Positions 7,249-13,999 are shown, counted from the stretch's first letter. The stretch is DNA of 14,607 nucleotides from Quadrisphaera sp. (GCA_029258695.1 JARIBR010000323.1:1-14607), one strand, 5' to 3'. Notes: a model not told the origin generated them from the sequence alone. Numbers and translations are program-made.

Positions 7249-7341
7249 CCACAACAACTCCCCGCTCGCCGAGTGCTGGTGGCACGAACTCCCCGCTCGG
7301 CCGCGTGGTGTCGCACGAACTCCCCGCTCGGTGAGTGCTGG
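7249..7341. repeat. Three tandem 31-bp intergenic repeats
   Basis: Units run 7249-7279, 7280-7310 and 7311-7341. The core AACTCCCCGCTCG starts at 7256, 7287 and 7318, a period of exactly 31 bp. Units 1 and 3 also share the end GAGTGCTGG, and units 2 and 3 share GCACGAACTCCCCGCTCGG. A further core copy lies inverted at 7211-7223. There are no unique spacers, so it is not a CRISPR array. A period close to three helical turns would put any bound proteins on one face of the DNA. Confidence 0.85.
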
Positions 7342-7408
7342 CCGCGCCGGGTCCCAGCCGGACCGGGCCGGGCCGGGCCGTTCGTCGGCCGTGCGCCCCC
7401 TTCGCCCC

Positions 7409-7414
7409 TATTAT
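7409..7414 (+). promoter_or_regulatory. Possible -10 box for the amylase gene
   Basis: TATTAT matches five of six bases of TATAAT and stands out in a GC-rich setting, 70 nt before the GTG start. No good -35 box is found at 16-18 bp spacing, so an activator or a weak promoter is possible. The TTG-rich stretch just after it (7414-7440) may instead hold an operator or a second promoter. Confidence 0.35.
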
Positions 7415-7472
7415 TGACCCGTTGTCACCAAGGTTTGACGCTTCGCATCGGTGCGGGCGCAGCCGGAGCCCC

Positions 7473-7478
7473 AGGAGG
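7473..7478 (+). promoter_or_regulatory. Ribosome binding site deciding the amylase start
   Basis: A perfect AGGAGG is followed by five bases and GTG at 7484. This settles the start against an in-frame GTG at 7451, and it puts a normal signal peptide near the N-terminus. Confidence 0.85.
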
Positions 7479-7483
7479 ATCCC

Positions 7484-9271
7484 GTGACCGCTGACCCGAC
7501 CCCCAGGGTGACCGAGCCATCGCGTCCGACGACGAGGCAGACCCGTCGCCGGCGCCGGATCACCGTGGGCGTCGCCGCCGCCGGCGCCGCGGCCGCACTG
7601 GTGGGCACAGCCCTGGTAGCACCCGCCTGGGCGGACGTGGCTCCGGCGGACGGCACGTCGGGTGGTGCCTCGGTCCGCCCGGCTGACGCCGCGGCGACCC
7701 CGACCGTCCCCCGCAGCAAGGGCACCGACGACCGCGGCTCCGGCCGGCGGGGGGCCGACATCCGCGGCTCGGCCCGCCACCGCTCCGACGTCCAGGCCAA
7801 CCTCTGGGAGTGGAACTGGCCCTCGGTGGGCCGAGAGTGCACCACCGTGCTCGGCCCGGCGGGCTACGGCGGCGTGCAGGTGGCGCCGCCCGCGAACTCC
7901 CTGTCCCGCACCGCTCCCGACGCCGAGACCGGCGGCCGCGGCGGCGTGCGCCACCCCTGGTGGGAGGTCTACCAGCCCGCGACCTACGAGCTGGACTCCC
8001 GCATGGGCACCGAGGAGCAGTTCCAGGCCATGGTCGACACCTGCCGCGCCGCCGGCGTGAAGGTCTACGTCGACGCGGTGGTCAACCACATGACCGGCCA
8101 GGGCGAGACCTCCTACACCGGCGCGGACTACGACGACTACACCTACCCCACCGAGGCGGGCGCGGAGCCCGGCAGCCTCTACGACCGCGAGGACTTCCAC
8201 GCCCGCGGGGACGGCGTGGACCAGTGCCCCACGGGGTCCGGCGACATCGAGGACTTCAACGACGAGCGCCAGGTGCTCCGCTGCGAGCTGCTGAGCCTGG
8301 AGGACCTGCGCACCGACGTGCCCGCGACCAGGGAGAAGGTCGTCGCCTACCTCGACGACCTCATCGCCCGCGGCGTGTCCGGCTTCCGGGTCGACGCCGC
8401 CAAGCACGTCGGCAACGAGGACCTCGCCGCGATGCTCGACGAGCTCGACGACACCGTCGACGGCGAGCGACCCCAGTGGGCCCTCGAGGTCTTCCCCGGC
8501 AGCCCCGGGACCCTGAGCCAGCGCGCCGCGACGGGCGTCGGCGACGTGCTCGGCTTCGACTACGCCTACCAGCTCAAGAACGCCTTCACGAGCTACCCGG
8601 ACGGCGCCAGCGGCAACATCACCTCGCTGCGCGTCTTCGGCGAGGACGCCGGTCTGGTGCCGAGCGAGAGCTCCCTGGTGTTCGTCCAGAACCACGACAC
8701 CGAGCGCGGCGACGAGACCCTGAGCTATCGGGACGGCGCCACCAACGTCATCGCGAACCAGCTCATGCTCGCCCACCCCTACGGCACGCCGCAGGTCTAC
8801 TCGGCGTTCACCTTCGAGGAGGCCTACGCCTCGCCGCCGGCGGACGACGACGGGTTCATCACCGACACGGACTGCGACTCCGACGCGTGGGCGTGCGTGG
8901 ACCGTGACCCGCAGATCACCGCGATGGTCGCCTTCCACGCCGCCGTCGGCGACGCACCCCTGGATAACTGGTATGACGACGGGATCAACCTCATCGCCTT
9001 CAGCCGCGGGGACCGCGGCTTCTTCGCCGTCAACAACGCCGAGGAGCCCGTCACGGCCGAGGTGAGCACCGGGCTGCGCGCCGGGACGTACTGCGACACC
9101 CTGGGCGCCGCCCGCACCCCCGGCGGCGGCTGCGAGGGGGACGAGGTGCGCGTCGGCGCCGACGGCAACGCCGAGATCACCGTCGAGGGGAAGAGCGCGC
9201 TGGCGCTGACGGCGGGCACACCGCGACCGGTCAGGCCGCTGACCACCGCGCCGAGGCCGTCGGGCGAGTGA
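7484..9271 (+). CDS. Secreted alpha-amylase, glycoside hydrolase family 13
   Basis: A 595-residue protein that hydrolyses internal alpha-1,4 bonds of starch outside the cell. A basic n-region (RRRRR, 21-25), a hydrophobic core (26-46) and APAWA form a Sec signal peptide, likely cut after A50. A Ser/Arg/Gly-rich linker of about 50 residues follows. The four GH13 regions are present: DAVVNH (197-202), GFRVDAAKH (300-308) with nucleophile D304, the acid/base E335 in LEVF, and QNHDTE (402-407) with H404 and D405. ANLWEWNWPSVGREC (105-119) and the GPAGYGGVQV that follows resemble Streptomyces alpha-amylases. The C-terminal beta domain is present, but there is no CBM20-type starch-binding module. 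The 31-bp repeats lie upstream and may take part in its control. No transporter or regulator of maltose use is next to it. Confidence 0.95.
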   Translation: MTADPTPRVTEPSRPTTRQTRRRRRITVGVAAAGAAAALVGTALVAPAWADVAPADGTSGGASVRPADAAATPTVPRSKGTDDRGSGRRGADIRGSARHRSDVQANLWEWNWPSVGRECTTVLGPAGYGGVQVAPPANSLSRTAPDAETGGRGGVRHPWWEVYQPATYELDSRMGTEEQFQAMVDTCRAAGVKVYVDAVVNHMTGQGETSYTGADYDDYTYPTEAGAEPGSLYDREDFHARGDGVDQCPTGSGDIEDFNDERQVLRCELLSLEDLRTDVPATREKVVAYLDDLIARGVSGFRVDAAKHVGNEDLAAMLDELDDTVDGERPQWALEVFPGSPGTLSQRAATGVGDVLGFDYAYQLKNAFTSYPDGASGNITSLRVFGEDAGLVPSESSLVFVQNHDTERGDETLSYRDGATNVIANQLMLAHPYGTPQVYSAFTFEEAYASPPADDDGFITDTDCDSDAWACVDRDPQITAMVAFHAAVGDAPLDNWYDDGINLIAFSRGDRGFFAVNNAEEPVTAEVSTGLRAGTYCDTLGAARTPGGGCEGDEVRVGADGNAEITVEGKSALALTAGTPRPVRPLTTAPRPSGE

Positions 9272-9299
9272 CGGCGCGAGTGACGGCGCGGGTGACGGT
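9264..9299. repeat. 12-bp tandem repeat at the end of the amylase gene
   Basis: Three 12-bp units, two of GCGAGTGACGGC and one variant GCGGGTGACGGT, abut at 9264-9275, 9276-9287 and 9288-9299. The first contains the amylase TGA stop (9269-9271), so the repeat copies in-frame stop codons after the gene. Its end lies 9 bp before the -10 box of the next gene. Confidence 0.7.
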
Positions 9300-9308
9300 G
9301 TCGCGGCG

Positions 9309-9314
9309 TACCGT
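9309..9314 (+). promoter_or_regulatory. -10 box of a leaderless promoter for the small acidic protein
   Basis: TACCGT is followed by seven bases and ATG at 9322, with no Shine-Dalgarno sequence. The same hexamer precedes the gene at 138-653. This supports ATG 9322 over the longer in-frame GTG start at 9268. Confidence 0.45.
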
Positions 9315-9321
9315 TCACGCC

Positions 9322-9489
9322 ATGAGCGAGAACACCCCCCAGCACGGCGCCGGCAAGACCGGCGGCCTCCCGGGCGCCAACGCCGACCCGGTCACCGAGG
9401 AGCTGCCCGACGACCAGACCGCCGAGCTCCAGGCCGGTGACGTCTCCACCCAGGAGCCGGCCTCGGAGCCCCCGCACGACGGGGCGTGA
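9322..9489 (+). CDS. Small acidic protein of unknown function
   Basis: A 55-residue protein starting MSENTPQHGAGKTGG. It is rich in Glu, Asp, Pro, Gly, Ala and Gln, has no hydrophobic segment or Cys, and is probably disordered and cytoplasmic. Its stop overlaps the start of the Sir2 gene (GTGA, 9486-9489), so the two are probably co-transcribed and translationally coupled. A leaderless-type -10 box just upstream supports the start. I do not recognise a family; a shared operon with a deacetylase does not by itself give a function. Confidence 0.55.
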   Translation: MSENTPQHGAGKTGGLPGANADPVTEELPDDQTAELQAGDVSTQEPASEPPHDGA

Positions 9490-10403
9490 CGCTGAAGAGC
9501 ACCCTCTCGGGCACGGTGCTGCCCGAGATCGACGCACCGGTCACCCAGATGGGCACGGTCGACGACGTGGTCGCCCGCGTCGCCGACGGTGACGTGCTGG
9601 TCCTCACCGGCGCGGGCGTCTCGACGGGCTCTGGCATCCCCGACTACCGCGGGCCTCGTGGGGCGTTCCGCACCGGGCACGTGCCGATGCGCTACGAGGA
9701 GTTCACCGGCTCCCTCACGGGCCGTCGGCGCTACTGGGCGCGCGGGCTCGTCGGCTGGCACCGCATCCAGGCCGCCACCCCCGGCGACGCCCACCGCGGC
9801 GTCGCGGCGATGGAGCGCGCGGGGCGGACCCGCGCGGTGGTCACCCAGAACGTCGACGGGCTGCACCAGGAGGCCGGGGCGCGCGACGTCGTCGAGCTGC
9901 ACGGGGCGCTCGGGCGGGTCGTGTGCCTGGACTGCACCGCGGTGATCCCCCGCGCGCACTTCGACCGCCGCCTAGAGGCGGCGAACCCCGGCTTCGCCGA
10001 GCTGGCGGCCGAGGCGATGGTGGGCCTGCGCGTCAACCCCGACGGCGACGTCGAGCTGCCCGAGGACCTCCTCGAGGGCTTCGTCCTCGTCCACTGCCCC
10101 GTGTGCGAGGTCGGGCGGCTCAAGCCCGACGTCGTGTTCTTCGGCGAGGCGGTCCCGCGCGCGCGGGTGCGCCGGGTCGACGACGCCCTCGCCGCCGCCC
10201 GCAGCGTCCTGGTCCTCGGCTCGTCCCTGTCAGTGATGAGCGGCTACCGGTTCGTGCGCGCCGCGGTGCGCACCGGCACGCCGGTGACCATCGTCAACTC
10301 CGGACCGACCCGCGCCGACCCCGACCTGCTGCCCGGGCGTGACGTGCGCCTGGACTCCGCGGTGGAGCCGGTCCTCGCCGAGCTCGTCGCCCGCCTCGGC
10401 TGA
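9486..10403 (+). CDS. Sir2-family NAD-dependent protein deacylase
   Basis: The 305-residue protein removes acyl groups from lysine using NAD+. Seen motifs: GAGVSTGSGIPDYRG (42-56) and TQNVDGLH (120-127) for NAD binding, catalytic H139 in LHGALG, zinc cysteines C147/C150 (CLDC) and C204/C207 (CPVC), KPDVVFFGE (213-221), GSSLSV (245-250) and NSGPTRAD (271-278). GIPDYR and the motif spacing suggest the SIRT4-like class II, whose members often act on acyl groups other than acetyl; this is inference. The GTG at 9486 overlaps the previous stop; an ATG at 9549 would give a protein starting 20 residues before the first motif and is also plausible. A roughly 50-residue insert between the zinc cysteine pairs (151-203) is normal for the family. 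Confidence 0.93.
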   Translation: MTLKSTLSGTVLPEIDAPVTQMGTVDDVVARVADGDVLVLTGAGVSTGSGIPDYRGPRGAFRTGHVPMRYEEFTGSLTGRRRYWARGLVGWHRIQAATPGDAHRGVAAMERAGRTRAVVTQNVDGLHQEAGARDVVELHGALGRVVCLDCTAVIPRAHFDRRLEAANPGFAELAAEAMVGLRVNPDGDVELPEDLLEGFVLVHCPVCEVGRLKPDVVFFGEAVPRARVRRVDDALAAARSVLVLGSSLSVMSGYRFVRAAVRTGTPVTIVNSGPTRADPDLLPGRDVRLDSAVEPVLAELVARLG

Positions 10404-10432
10404 AGGGCTGGGCGCCGCCGGCGAGGAGCGTG

Positions 10433-10446
10433 GCGCTGGTCAGCGC
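10433..10446. terminator. Short palindrome between the convergent Sir2 and lipoprotein genes
   Basis: GCGCTG (10433-10438) and CAGCGC (10441-10446) are exact inverted repeats with only two bases between, overlapping the stop codon of the lipoprotein gene. The loop would have to open to four or more bases, leaving a short stem. It is the only candidate in the 36-bp gap and the evidence is weak. Confidence 0.2.
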
Positions 10447-10961
10447 GTGAGCACCGCGGGCGTGCCGTCGAAACGCTCCAGCCCCTCCGGCACCACGTCG
10501 GCGCCGAGGCGCGCGCGGGCGCTCGCGGCGTCGAAGACCACGACGCTCCCGGCGACGTCCACGCTCGCCCCGACCTGCTCGCCCGATGGAACCGCCGGCC
10601 CGTGGACGAGCACCGGGTCGGCTCCGCCCTCCGCGGCGGTGACCGCCACGGCGCCGGCGCCGATCACCTCGGTGAGCACGGCCGAGAAGCTCACGTCCTC
10701 CCCGACCCGGGTCGAGAGCTCGCTCGTCGGCGCGGGCTCGTCGCCGTCGCCGCCGGTGACGTCGGAGCCCGGCCCGGCGGGCGTGCCCCGTGCCTCGGGC
10801 GTCGCGGTGGCCAGGGGCTCCGTAGGGCTGGGGGACTGGTCGCCGGCGCTCGGTGACGTGAGCCGTGCGGTGGACGCCGCGCCGTCGTCGGCGCTGCCGC
10901 ACGCGGTGAGGACGATGGCGAGAGCGATGTCGCTCACGGTGGGCACAGCACGTCGGGTCAC
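10440..10961 (-). CDS. Putative lipoprotein
   Basis: A 173-residue protein with an N-terminal signal and lipobox: M-T-R-R at the start, a short hydrophobic run, then L-T-A-C with the lipid-modified C21. The hydrophobic run is short and has D11 near its start, so the signal is less than ideal. Residues 22 to about 82 are Ser/Thr/Pro/Gly-rich, a spacer that would hold the domain off the membrane. The C-terminal 90 residues (STRVGEDVSFSAVLTEVI onward, then VDVAGSVVVFD) look all-beta and may be a small OB-like barrel, as in other short actinobacterial lipoproteins; this is inference. The GTG start has AAGGA six bases upstream and a TAGGCT -10 box (10993-10998) giving a leader of about 25 nt. No function can be assigned. 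Confidence 0.7.
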   Translation of the reverse strand: MTRRAVPTVSDIALAIVLTACGSADDGAASTARLTSPSAGDQSPSPTEPLATATPEARGTPAGPGSDVTGGDGDEPAPTSELSTRVGEDVSFSAVLTEVIGAGAVAVTAAEGGADPVLVHGPAVPSGEQVGASVDVAGSVVVFDAASARARLGADVVPEGLERFDGTPAVLTR

Positions 10962-10967
10962 GGTCGT

Positions 10968-10998
10968 CCTTCGCTCGCTCGGTGGGACGTCGAGCCTA
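10968..10998 (-). promoter_or_regulatory. Promoter and ribosome binding site of the lipoprotein gene
   Basis: On the minus strand TAGGCT (10998-10993) is a good actinobacterial -10 box and AAGGA (10972-10968) a ribosome binding site. The -35 position falls inside the right part of the large hairpin at 11004-11058 and has no clear match to TTGACA. Confidence 0.45.
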
Positions 10999-11003
10999 GA
11001 CGC

Positions 11004-11058
11004 GACGACGCACCGTCCGTGACGAACTGTTGCTCTTCGTCATGGACGGTGCGTCGTC
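11004..11058. terminator. Large 23-bp-arm hairpin between the lipoprotein and acyl-CoA oxidase genes
   Basis: Arms 11004-11026 and 11036-11058 are inverted repeats matching at 22 of 23 positions (only C11019/T... type mismatch near the middle: GTGACG against CATGAC-side), with a 9-nt loop CTGTTGCTC. It begins 30 nt after the stop of the acyl-CoA oxidase gene on the minus strand, so a terminator is the simplest role; there is no U-tract after it. The length and near-perfect pairing exceed what is usual for a terminator here, and a small repeat element is an alternative. Confidence 0.6.
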
Positions 11059-11088
11059 AGGTGGTCCCGCGCCGGCGCCGTCGCCGTC

Positions 11089-13119
11089 TCAGGCGGTGAT
11101 CGCGGCGCCCCACCACTCGCGGGGGATGCCGAAGCCCGCCACCAGCGTCTGCGTCTGCGGGCGGATCTGCGCGCACAGGTCGTTGACGGTGGAGACCAGC
11201 GCCTTGGAGCGCTTGGGGCTGATCCAGCCGCGCTCGAGGAACCAGGCGCGGTCGGACTCCAGCTCGGAGAGCACGTGCAGGTCCATCACCCGGGAGAGCA
11301 GCTCGCGCTCGGGGCCCTGGGGCTGGGCGTCGATCGCGGAGGCGAAGGACTCCGCGCCGAGCCGCTCGACGTGCACGCGGGCGGCGAGGAGCATGTGGTC
11401 CTGCACCTCGTTGGAGACCTCGAACCCGGACTCGGTCTTGGCGAGGGTGCGCATGCGGGCGACGAGGGCGTCGAGCACGCGGGCCTCGCGCCAGGCCAGG
11501 GCGCGCAGCTGCCACGTGCGGTCGAGCAGCGCGACGGACTCGTCCTCGCCCCAGGGGTTGACCTCGGACAGGCGCTGGGCCAGGGCGCGGGCCTCGGTGC
11601 GCACCGCGAGGGTGTCGATCACCGTGGTGGTGATCTTCTTGGCCCGCCCCAGGCGGTCCAGGCCCTTGAAGGAGTCGCGGTAGCCGGTGAGCAGGCCCTT
11701 GGCGACGAGCTGGAGCAGCACGGTGTTGTCACCCTCGAAGGTGGTGAACACGTCGGTGTCGGCCTTCAGCTGCGGCAGGCGGTTCTCCGAGAGGTACCCG
11801 TTGCCGCCGCACGCCTCGCGGGCGGCCTGGATGGCGGCGGTGGCGTGCCAGGTGGCGACCGCCTTCATGCCCGCGGCGTGGTGCTCCAGGGCCCGGGAGG
11901 CCTCCGGGTCGGCCGCCGCGCCGTCGAGGACGGGCTGCTGCACCGCGTGGAGCTCGGCGGTGAGGTCGTCCTGGGCGAACCCCAGAGCGATGGTGCGCGC
12001 CAGCAGGGGCAGCAGGCGGCGCTGGTGGGAGCGGTAGTCCATCAGCGTCACCTCGCCCTCGCCGCCGGCGCGCGGGAACTGGGTGCGGGACTCCGCGTAG
12101 GTCAGGGCGATGGCCATGGCCTGGCGCGTGGCGGCCAGCGCCCCGCCGCCGATGCACACCCGGCCCTTGACCAGGGCGCCGAGGGTGGTGAAGAAGCGGG
12201 CGTTGCGCGAGGCCAGCGTCGAGGAGTAGGAGCCGTCGGGGGCGATCTGGCCGAACTTGTCGAGGAGGTTCTCGCGCGGCACGCGCACGTGGTCGAAGAC
12301 GATCCGTCCGTTGTCCACCCCGTTCAGGCCGGCCTTGCGCCCGTCGTCGGAGGTGGTCACCCCCGGCAGGTCGTTGCCGTCCTCGTCGCGCAGCGGGACG
12401 AGGACCGCGTGCACGCCGCGGTTCTCGGGCTCCTCGTCCGGGCCGCCGGTGGTCAGCTGGGCGAAGACCACCGCGAGGCGGGCGTCCTGCGCGGCGTTGC
12501 CGATGTAGTCCTTGCGGTCCTGATCGGTGGGGGTGTGGACGATCAGCTCCTGGGTCTGCGCGTCGTACGTGGCCGTGGTGCCGAGCGAGGCGACGTCCGA
12601 GCCGTGCCCGGACTCCGTCATCGCGAAGCACCCCGGCAGGGAGACGTCCATGGCGCCCGGCAGGTACTTCCGGTGGTGCTCCGCCGTGCCCAGCGCCTGG
12701 ATCGAGCCGGCGAACAGCCCGAACTGCACGCCCGCCTTGATGGTCAGCGACAGGTCCGCGAGGCCGAGCGCCTCGAAGTGCACCGTCGAGGCGCCGACGT
12801 CGGCCGTGCCCCCGACGTCGCGCGCGAACGAGCTGAGGTGCCCGCCGTGCGTGGCCAGCTCCACCAGGCGCTCGCTGGTCAGCGCTCGCTGCTCGTCCGT
12901 CGACAGGTGGTCGATGGGGTGGCAGTACTCCGCCGGCAGCGTGGCGCGCAGCTCGTCGCGCACCCAGCCCCAGCGCCCGTCCATGATCGTGCGCAGGGCC
13001 TGCGGGTCGGCGTCGATGCTCGCGGCCGAGCGCTCCGCGACCTTCCCGTGCGGCTGGAGCCGGGTGGGGGTCACGCCGTCCTCGGCGATCTGCGCGGGAC
13101 GGTCCGTGGTGGTGGTCAT
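11089..13119 (-). CDS. Acyl-CoA oxidase / acyl-CoA dehydrogenase family flavoenzyme
   Basis: A 676-residue FAD enzyme for the first oxidation step of fatty acyl-CoA breakdown. The signature CFAMTESGHGSDV (164-176) binds FAD and substrate; REACGGNGY (434-442) and TTFEGDNTVLLQ (459-470) are conserved, with E462 the likely catalytic base. The length and the extra C-terminal helical domain (about 480-676) match acyl-CoA oxidases rather than the roughly 380-residue dehydrogenases, though in bacteria the electron acceptor (O2 or a flavoprotein) cannot be told from sequence. ATG 13119 has AGGAG upstream and overlaps the TetR gene stop in an ATGA, so the two form an operon; the open frame above it belongs to the TetR gene in another frame. 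The thiolase for the last step lies divergently beyond the regulator. Confidence 0.92.
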   Translation of the reverse strand: MTTTTDRPAQIAEDGVTPTRLQPHGKVAERSAASIDADPQALRTIMDGRWGWVRDELRATLPAEYCHPIDHLSTDEQRALTSERLVELATHGGHLSSFARDVGGTADVGASTVHFEALGLADLSLTIKAGVQFGLFAGSIQALGTAEHHRKYLPGAMDVSLPGCFAMTESGHGSDVASLGTTATYDAQTQELIVHTPTDQDRKDYIGNAAQDARLAVVFAQLTTGGPDEEPENRGVHAVLVPLRDEDGNDLPGVTTSDDGRKAGLNGVDNGRIVFDHVRVPRENLLDKFGQIAPDGSYSSTLASRNARFFTTLGALVKGRVCIGGGALAATRQAMAIALTYAESRTQFPRAGGEGEVTLMDYRSHQRRLLPLLARTIALGFAQDDLTAELHAVQQPVLDGAAADPEASRALEHHAAGMKAVATWHATAAIQAAREACGGNGYLSENRLPQLKADTDVFTTFEGDNTVLLQLVAKGLLTGYRDSFKGLDRLGRAKKITTTVIDTLAVRTEARALAQRLSEVNPWGEDESVALLDRTWQLRALAWREARVLDALVARMRTLAKTESGFEVSNEVQDHMLLAARVHVERLGAESFASAIDAQPQGPERELLSRVMDLHVLSELESDRAWFLERGWISPKRSKALVSTVNDLCAQIRPQTQTLVAGFGIPREWWGAAITA

Positions 13120-13916
13120 GGCTGCTCCTGGTGGTGGGGGAGGACGTCGGTGTCTGCGGTGTCTGCGGTGTCTGTGGTGTCTGTGGTGCCAGCGGGGGGG
13201 AGGTCCGGGTCGCTCGAGGAGTGCCCGGGCGGCAGGGAGGGGACCAGGGCGGGCGACAGGCCGCCCCAGGCCAGGTCGGTGAGGGCGTCGGCCATCTGCT
13301 CCACGTCCAGGGGCGCGCCGCCGCCGGCGCCCGGCAGGGTGATGACGTCCTCCTCGGACGCCTCCAGCCAGTGGTCCGCGCCGGCGCGGACCATGCCGAC
13401 CAGCCCGTGCGCCCACACCGCCGAGACGCCCCGCGAGAGCCCCCCGGCCCGCAGGTGGCGCCCGATGAGCCGGGTGAGCTCGGCGGAGACGGCGGCGGAC
13501 AGGCCCGCGATCGGGTCGGCGCCGGACCCGGCGCGGGAGGTGACGAAGCGGTAGACGTTCGGGTCGTCGGTCACCAGCTGGAGGTACGTGCGGATGACGG
13601 CCCGCAGCCCGGCGCGGAAGTCGGCGGCGCCGGTGCTCGCGGCGCGCAGCGCGGCGCTGACCCGCTCGTCGACGCGCTGGCCGACGGCGGCGTGCAGCTC
13701 GCCCTTGTCGGAGAAGTGACGGTAGAGCACGGTCTTCGACGTCCCCGCCAGCGCCGCGATCTCGTCCATCCCGACGTCAGGCCCGGCGCTGGAGATCGCG
13801 CGCACCGCGGCGCTGACCAGCTCCGCCCGGCGCGCGCGACGGTGCGCGGCCCAGCGGGTGCTGCGGCCGTCCGGCGCGGCGAGGGCCGGTGACGGCTCCG
13901 CGGTGTCGACGCTCAT
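13116..13916 (-). CDS. TetR-family transcriptional regulator of the beta-oxidation locus
   Basis: A 266-residue repressor-type protein. Residues 29-75 form the TetR helix-turn-helix (RRAELVSAAVRAISSAG, then MDEIAALAGTSKTVLYRHFSDKG read in pieces at 50-72). The rest is a helical ligand-binding domain. The C-terminus ends in T-D-T and A-D-T repeats coded by a 9-bp repeat just before the stop. ATG 13916 is chosen because TAGTGT lies seven bases before it (leaderless); a GTG at 13925 is the longer option. Its stop overlaps the start of the acyl-CoA oxidase gene by four bases. Position next to two fatty-acid breakdown genes suggests the ligand is an acyl-CoA or a fatty acid (inference), with palindromes in the divergent promoter region as its operators. 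Confidence 0.9.
   Translation of the reverse strand: MSVDTAEPSPALAAPDGRSTRWAAHRRARRAELVSAAVRAISSAGPDVGMDEIAALAGTSKTVLYRHFSDKGELHAAVGQRVDERVSAALRAASTGAADFRAGLRAVIRTYLQLVTDDPNVYRFVTSRAGSGADPIAGLSAAVSAELTRLIGRHLRAGGLSRGVSAVWAHGLVGMVRAGADHWLEASEEDVITLPGAGGGAPLDVEQMADALTDLAWGGLSPALVPSLPPGHSSSDPDLPPAGTTDTTDTADTADTDVLPHHQEQP
13149..13184 (-). repeat. 9-bp tandem repeat at the end of the TetR gene
   Basis: Four 9-bp units, two of GGTGTCTGC and two of GGTGTCTGT (plus strand), run from 13149 to 13184. They code for the T-D-T/A-D-T tail of the TetR protein and lie 30-65 bp before the start of the coupled acyl-CoA oxidase gene. The unit keeps the frame when copies are gained or lost. Confidence 0.75.
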
Positions 13917-13923
13917 GCCCACC

Positions 13924-13929
13924 ACACTA
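13924..13929 (-). promoter_or_regulatory. -10 box of a leaderless promoter for the TetR operon
   Basis: TAGTGT on the minus strand, then seven bases, then ATG at 13916. The palindrome 13931-13949 begins one base upstream of the box and would sit between -10 and -35, a good place for repression. Confidence 0.5.
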
Positions 13930-13930
13930 C

Positions 13931-13987
13931 CCGGTACGCCGAGTACCGGCTACGACCAGTACCTGCTACCGGCGGTACCGGGTACCC
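13931..13987. promoter_or_regulatory. Operator cluster between the TetR and thiolase genes
   Basis: CCGGTAC-GCCGA-GTACCGG (13931-13949) is a perfect 7-bp inverted repeat around five bases. Further on are TACCGGCGGTA (13967-13977), CGGTACCG (13973-13980) and GGGTACCC (13980-13987), all palindromic and overlapping. AGTACCGGCTAC (13942-13953) and AGTACCTGCTAC (13958-13969) are direct repeats 16 bp apart. The left palindrome covers the TetR promoter and the right ones cover the -35 region of the thiolase promoter. Binding by the adjacent TetR protein is inferred. Confidence 0.6.
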
Positions 13988-13999
13988 CGAGACCTGCTC

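Larger units (their letters stand above)
7115..7483. other. Non-coding region between hrpA and the amylase gene
   Basis: 369 bp between divergent starts with no ORF I would defend. It holds, from left to right, a GC-rich segment next to hrpA, one inverted core copy and three 31-bp tandem repeats (7211-7341), a short GGGCC run near 7362-7380, then an A/T-richer segment (7409-7437) with a TATTAT box and a TTGACC/TTGTCA/TTGACG cluster, and the amylase ribosome binding site. The repeat period of 31 does not divide by three, which argues against a coding role. Confidence 0.8.

Noticed and set aside
7113..7334. A 73-codon plus-strand ORF over the 31-bp repeats
   Set aside because: The repeat period of 31 puts each copy in a different frame, so the repeat cannot be conserved for its protein; no start signal and no family.
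7249..7341. CRISPR array
   Set aside because: The 31-bp units abut with no unique spacers, there are only three, and no cas gene is present.
2876..7417. A 1513-codon open frame on the plus strand opposite hrpA
   Set aside because: It is the shadow of a well-supported DEAH helicase on the minus strand. Its product is a low-complexity mixture of R, G, H, V, A and D with no domain, as expected opposite GC-rich coding DNA.
7130..8938. A 602-codon open frame on the minus strand opposite the amylase
   Set aside because: The plus strand codes for a GH13 enzyme with all catalytic residues; the minus-strand product is repetitive Val/Gly/Ala/Asp/His with no motif.
13120..13416. Upstream extension of the acyl-CoA oxidase
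   Set aside because: The extra residues are the TetR gene read in another frame; ATG 13119 has AGGAG and a four-base overlap with the TetR stop.
11275..13554. A 759-codon open frame on the plus strand opposite the acyl-CoA oxidase and TetR genes
   Set aside because: Shadow of two recognised genes that overlap as an operon; product has no domain and runs across both.
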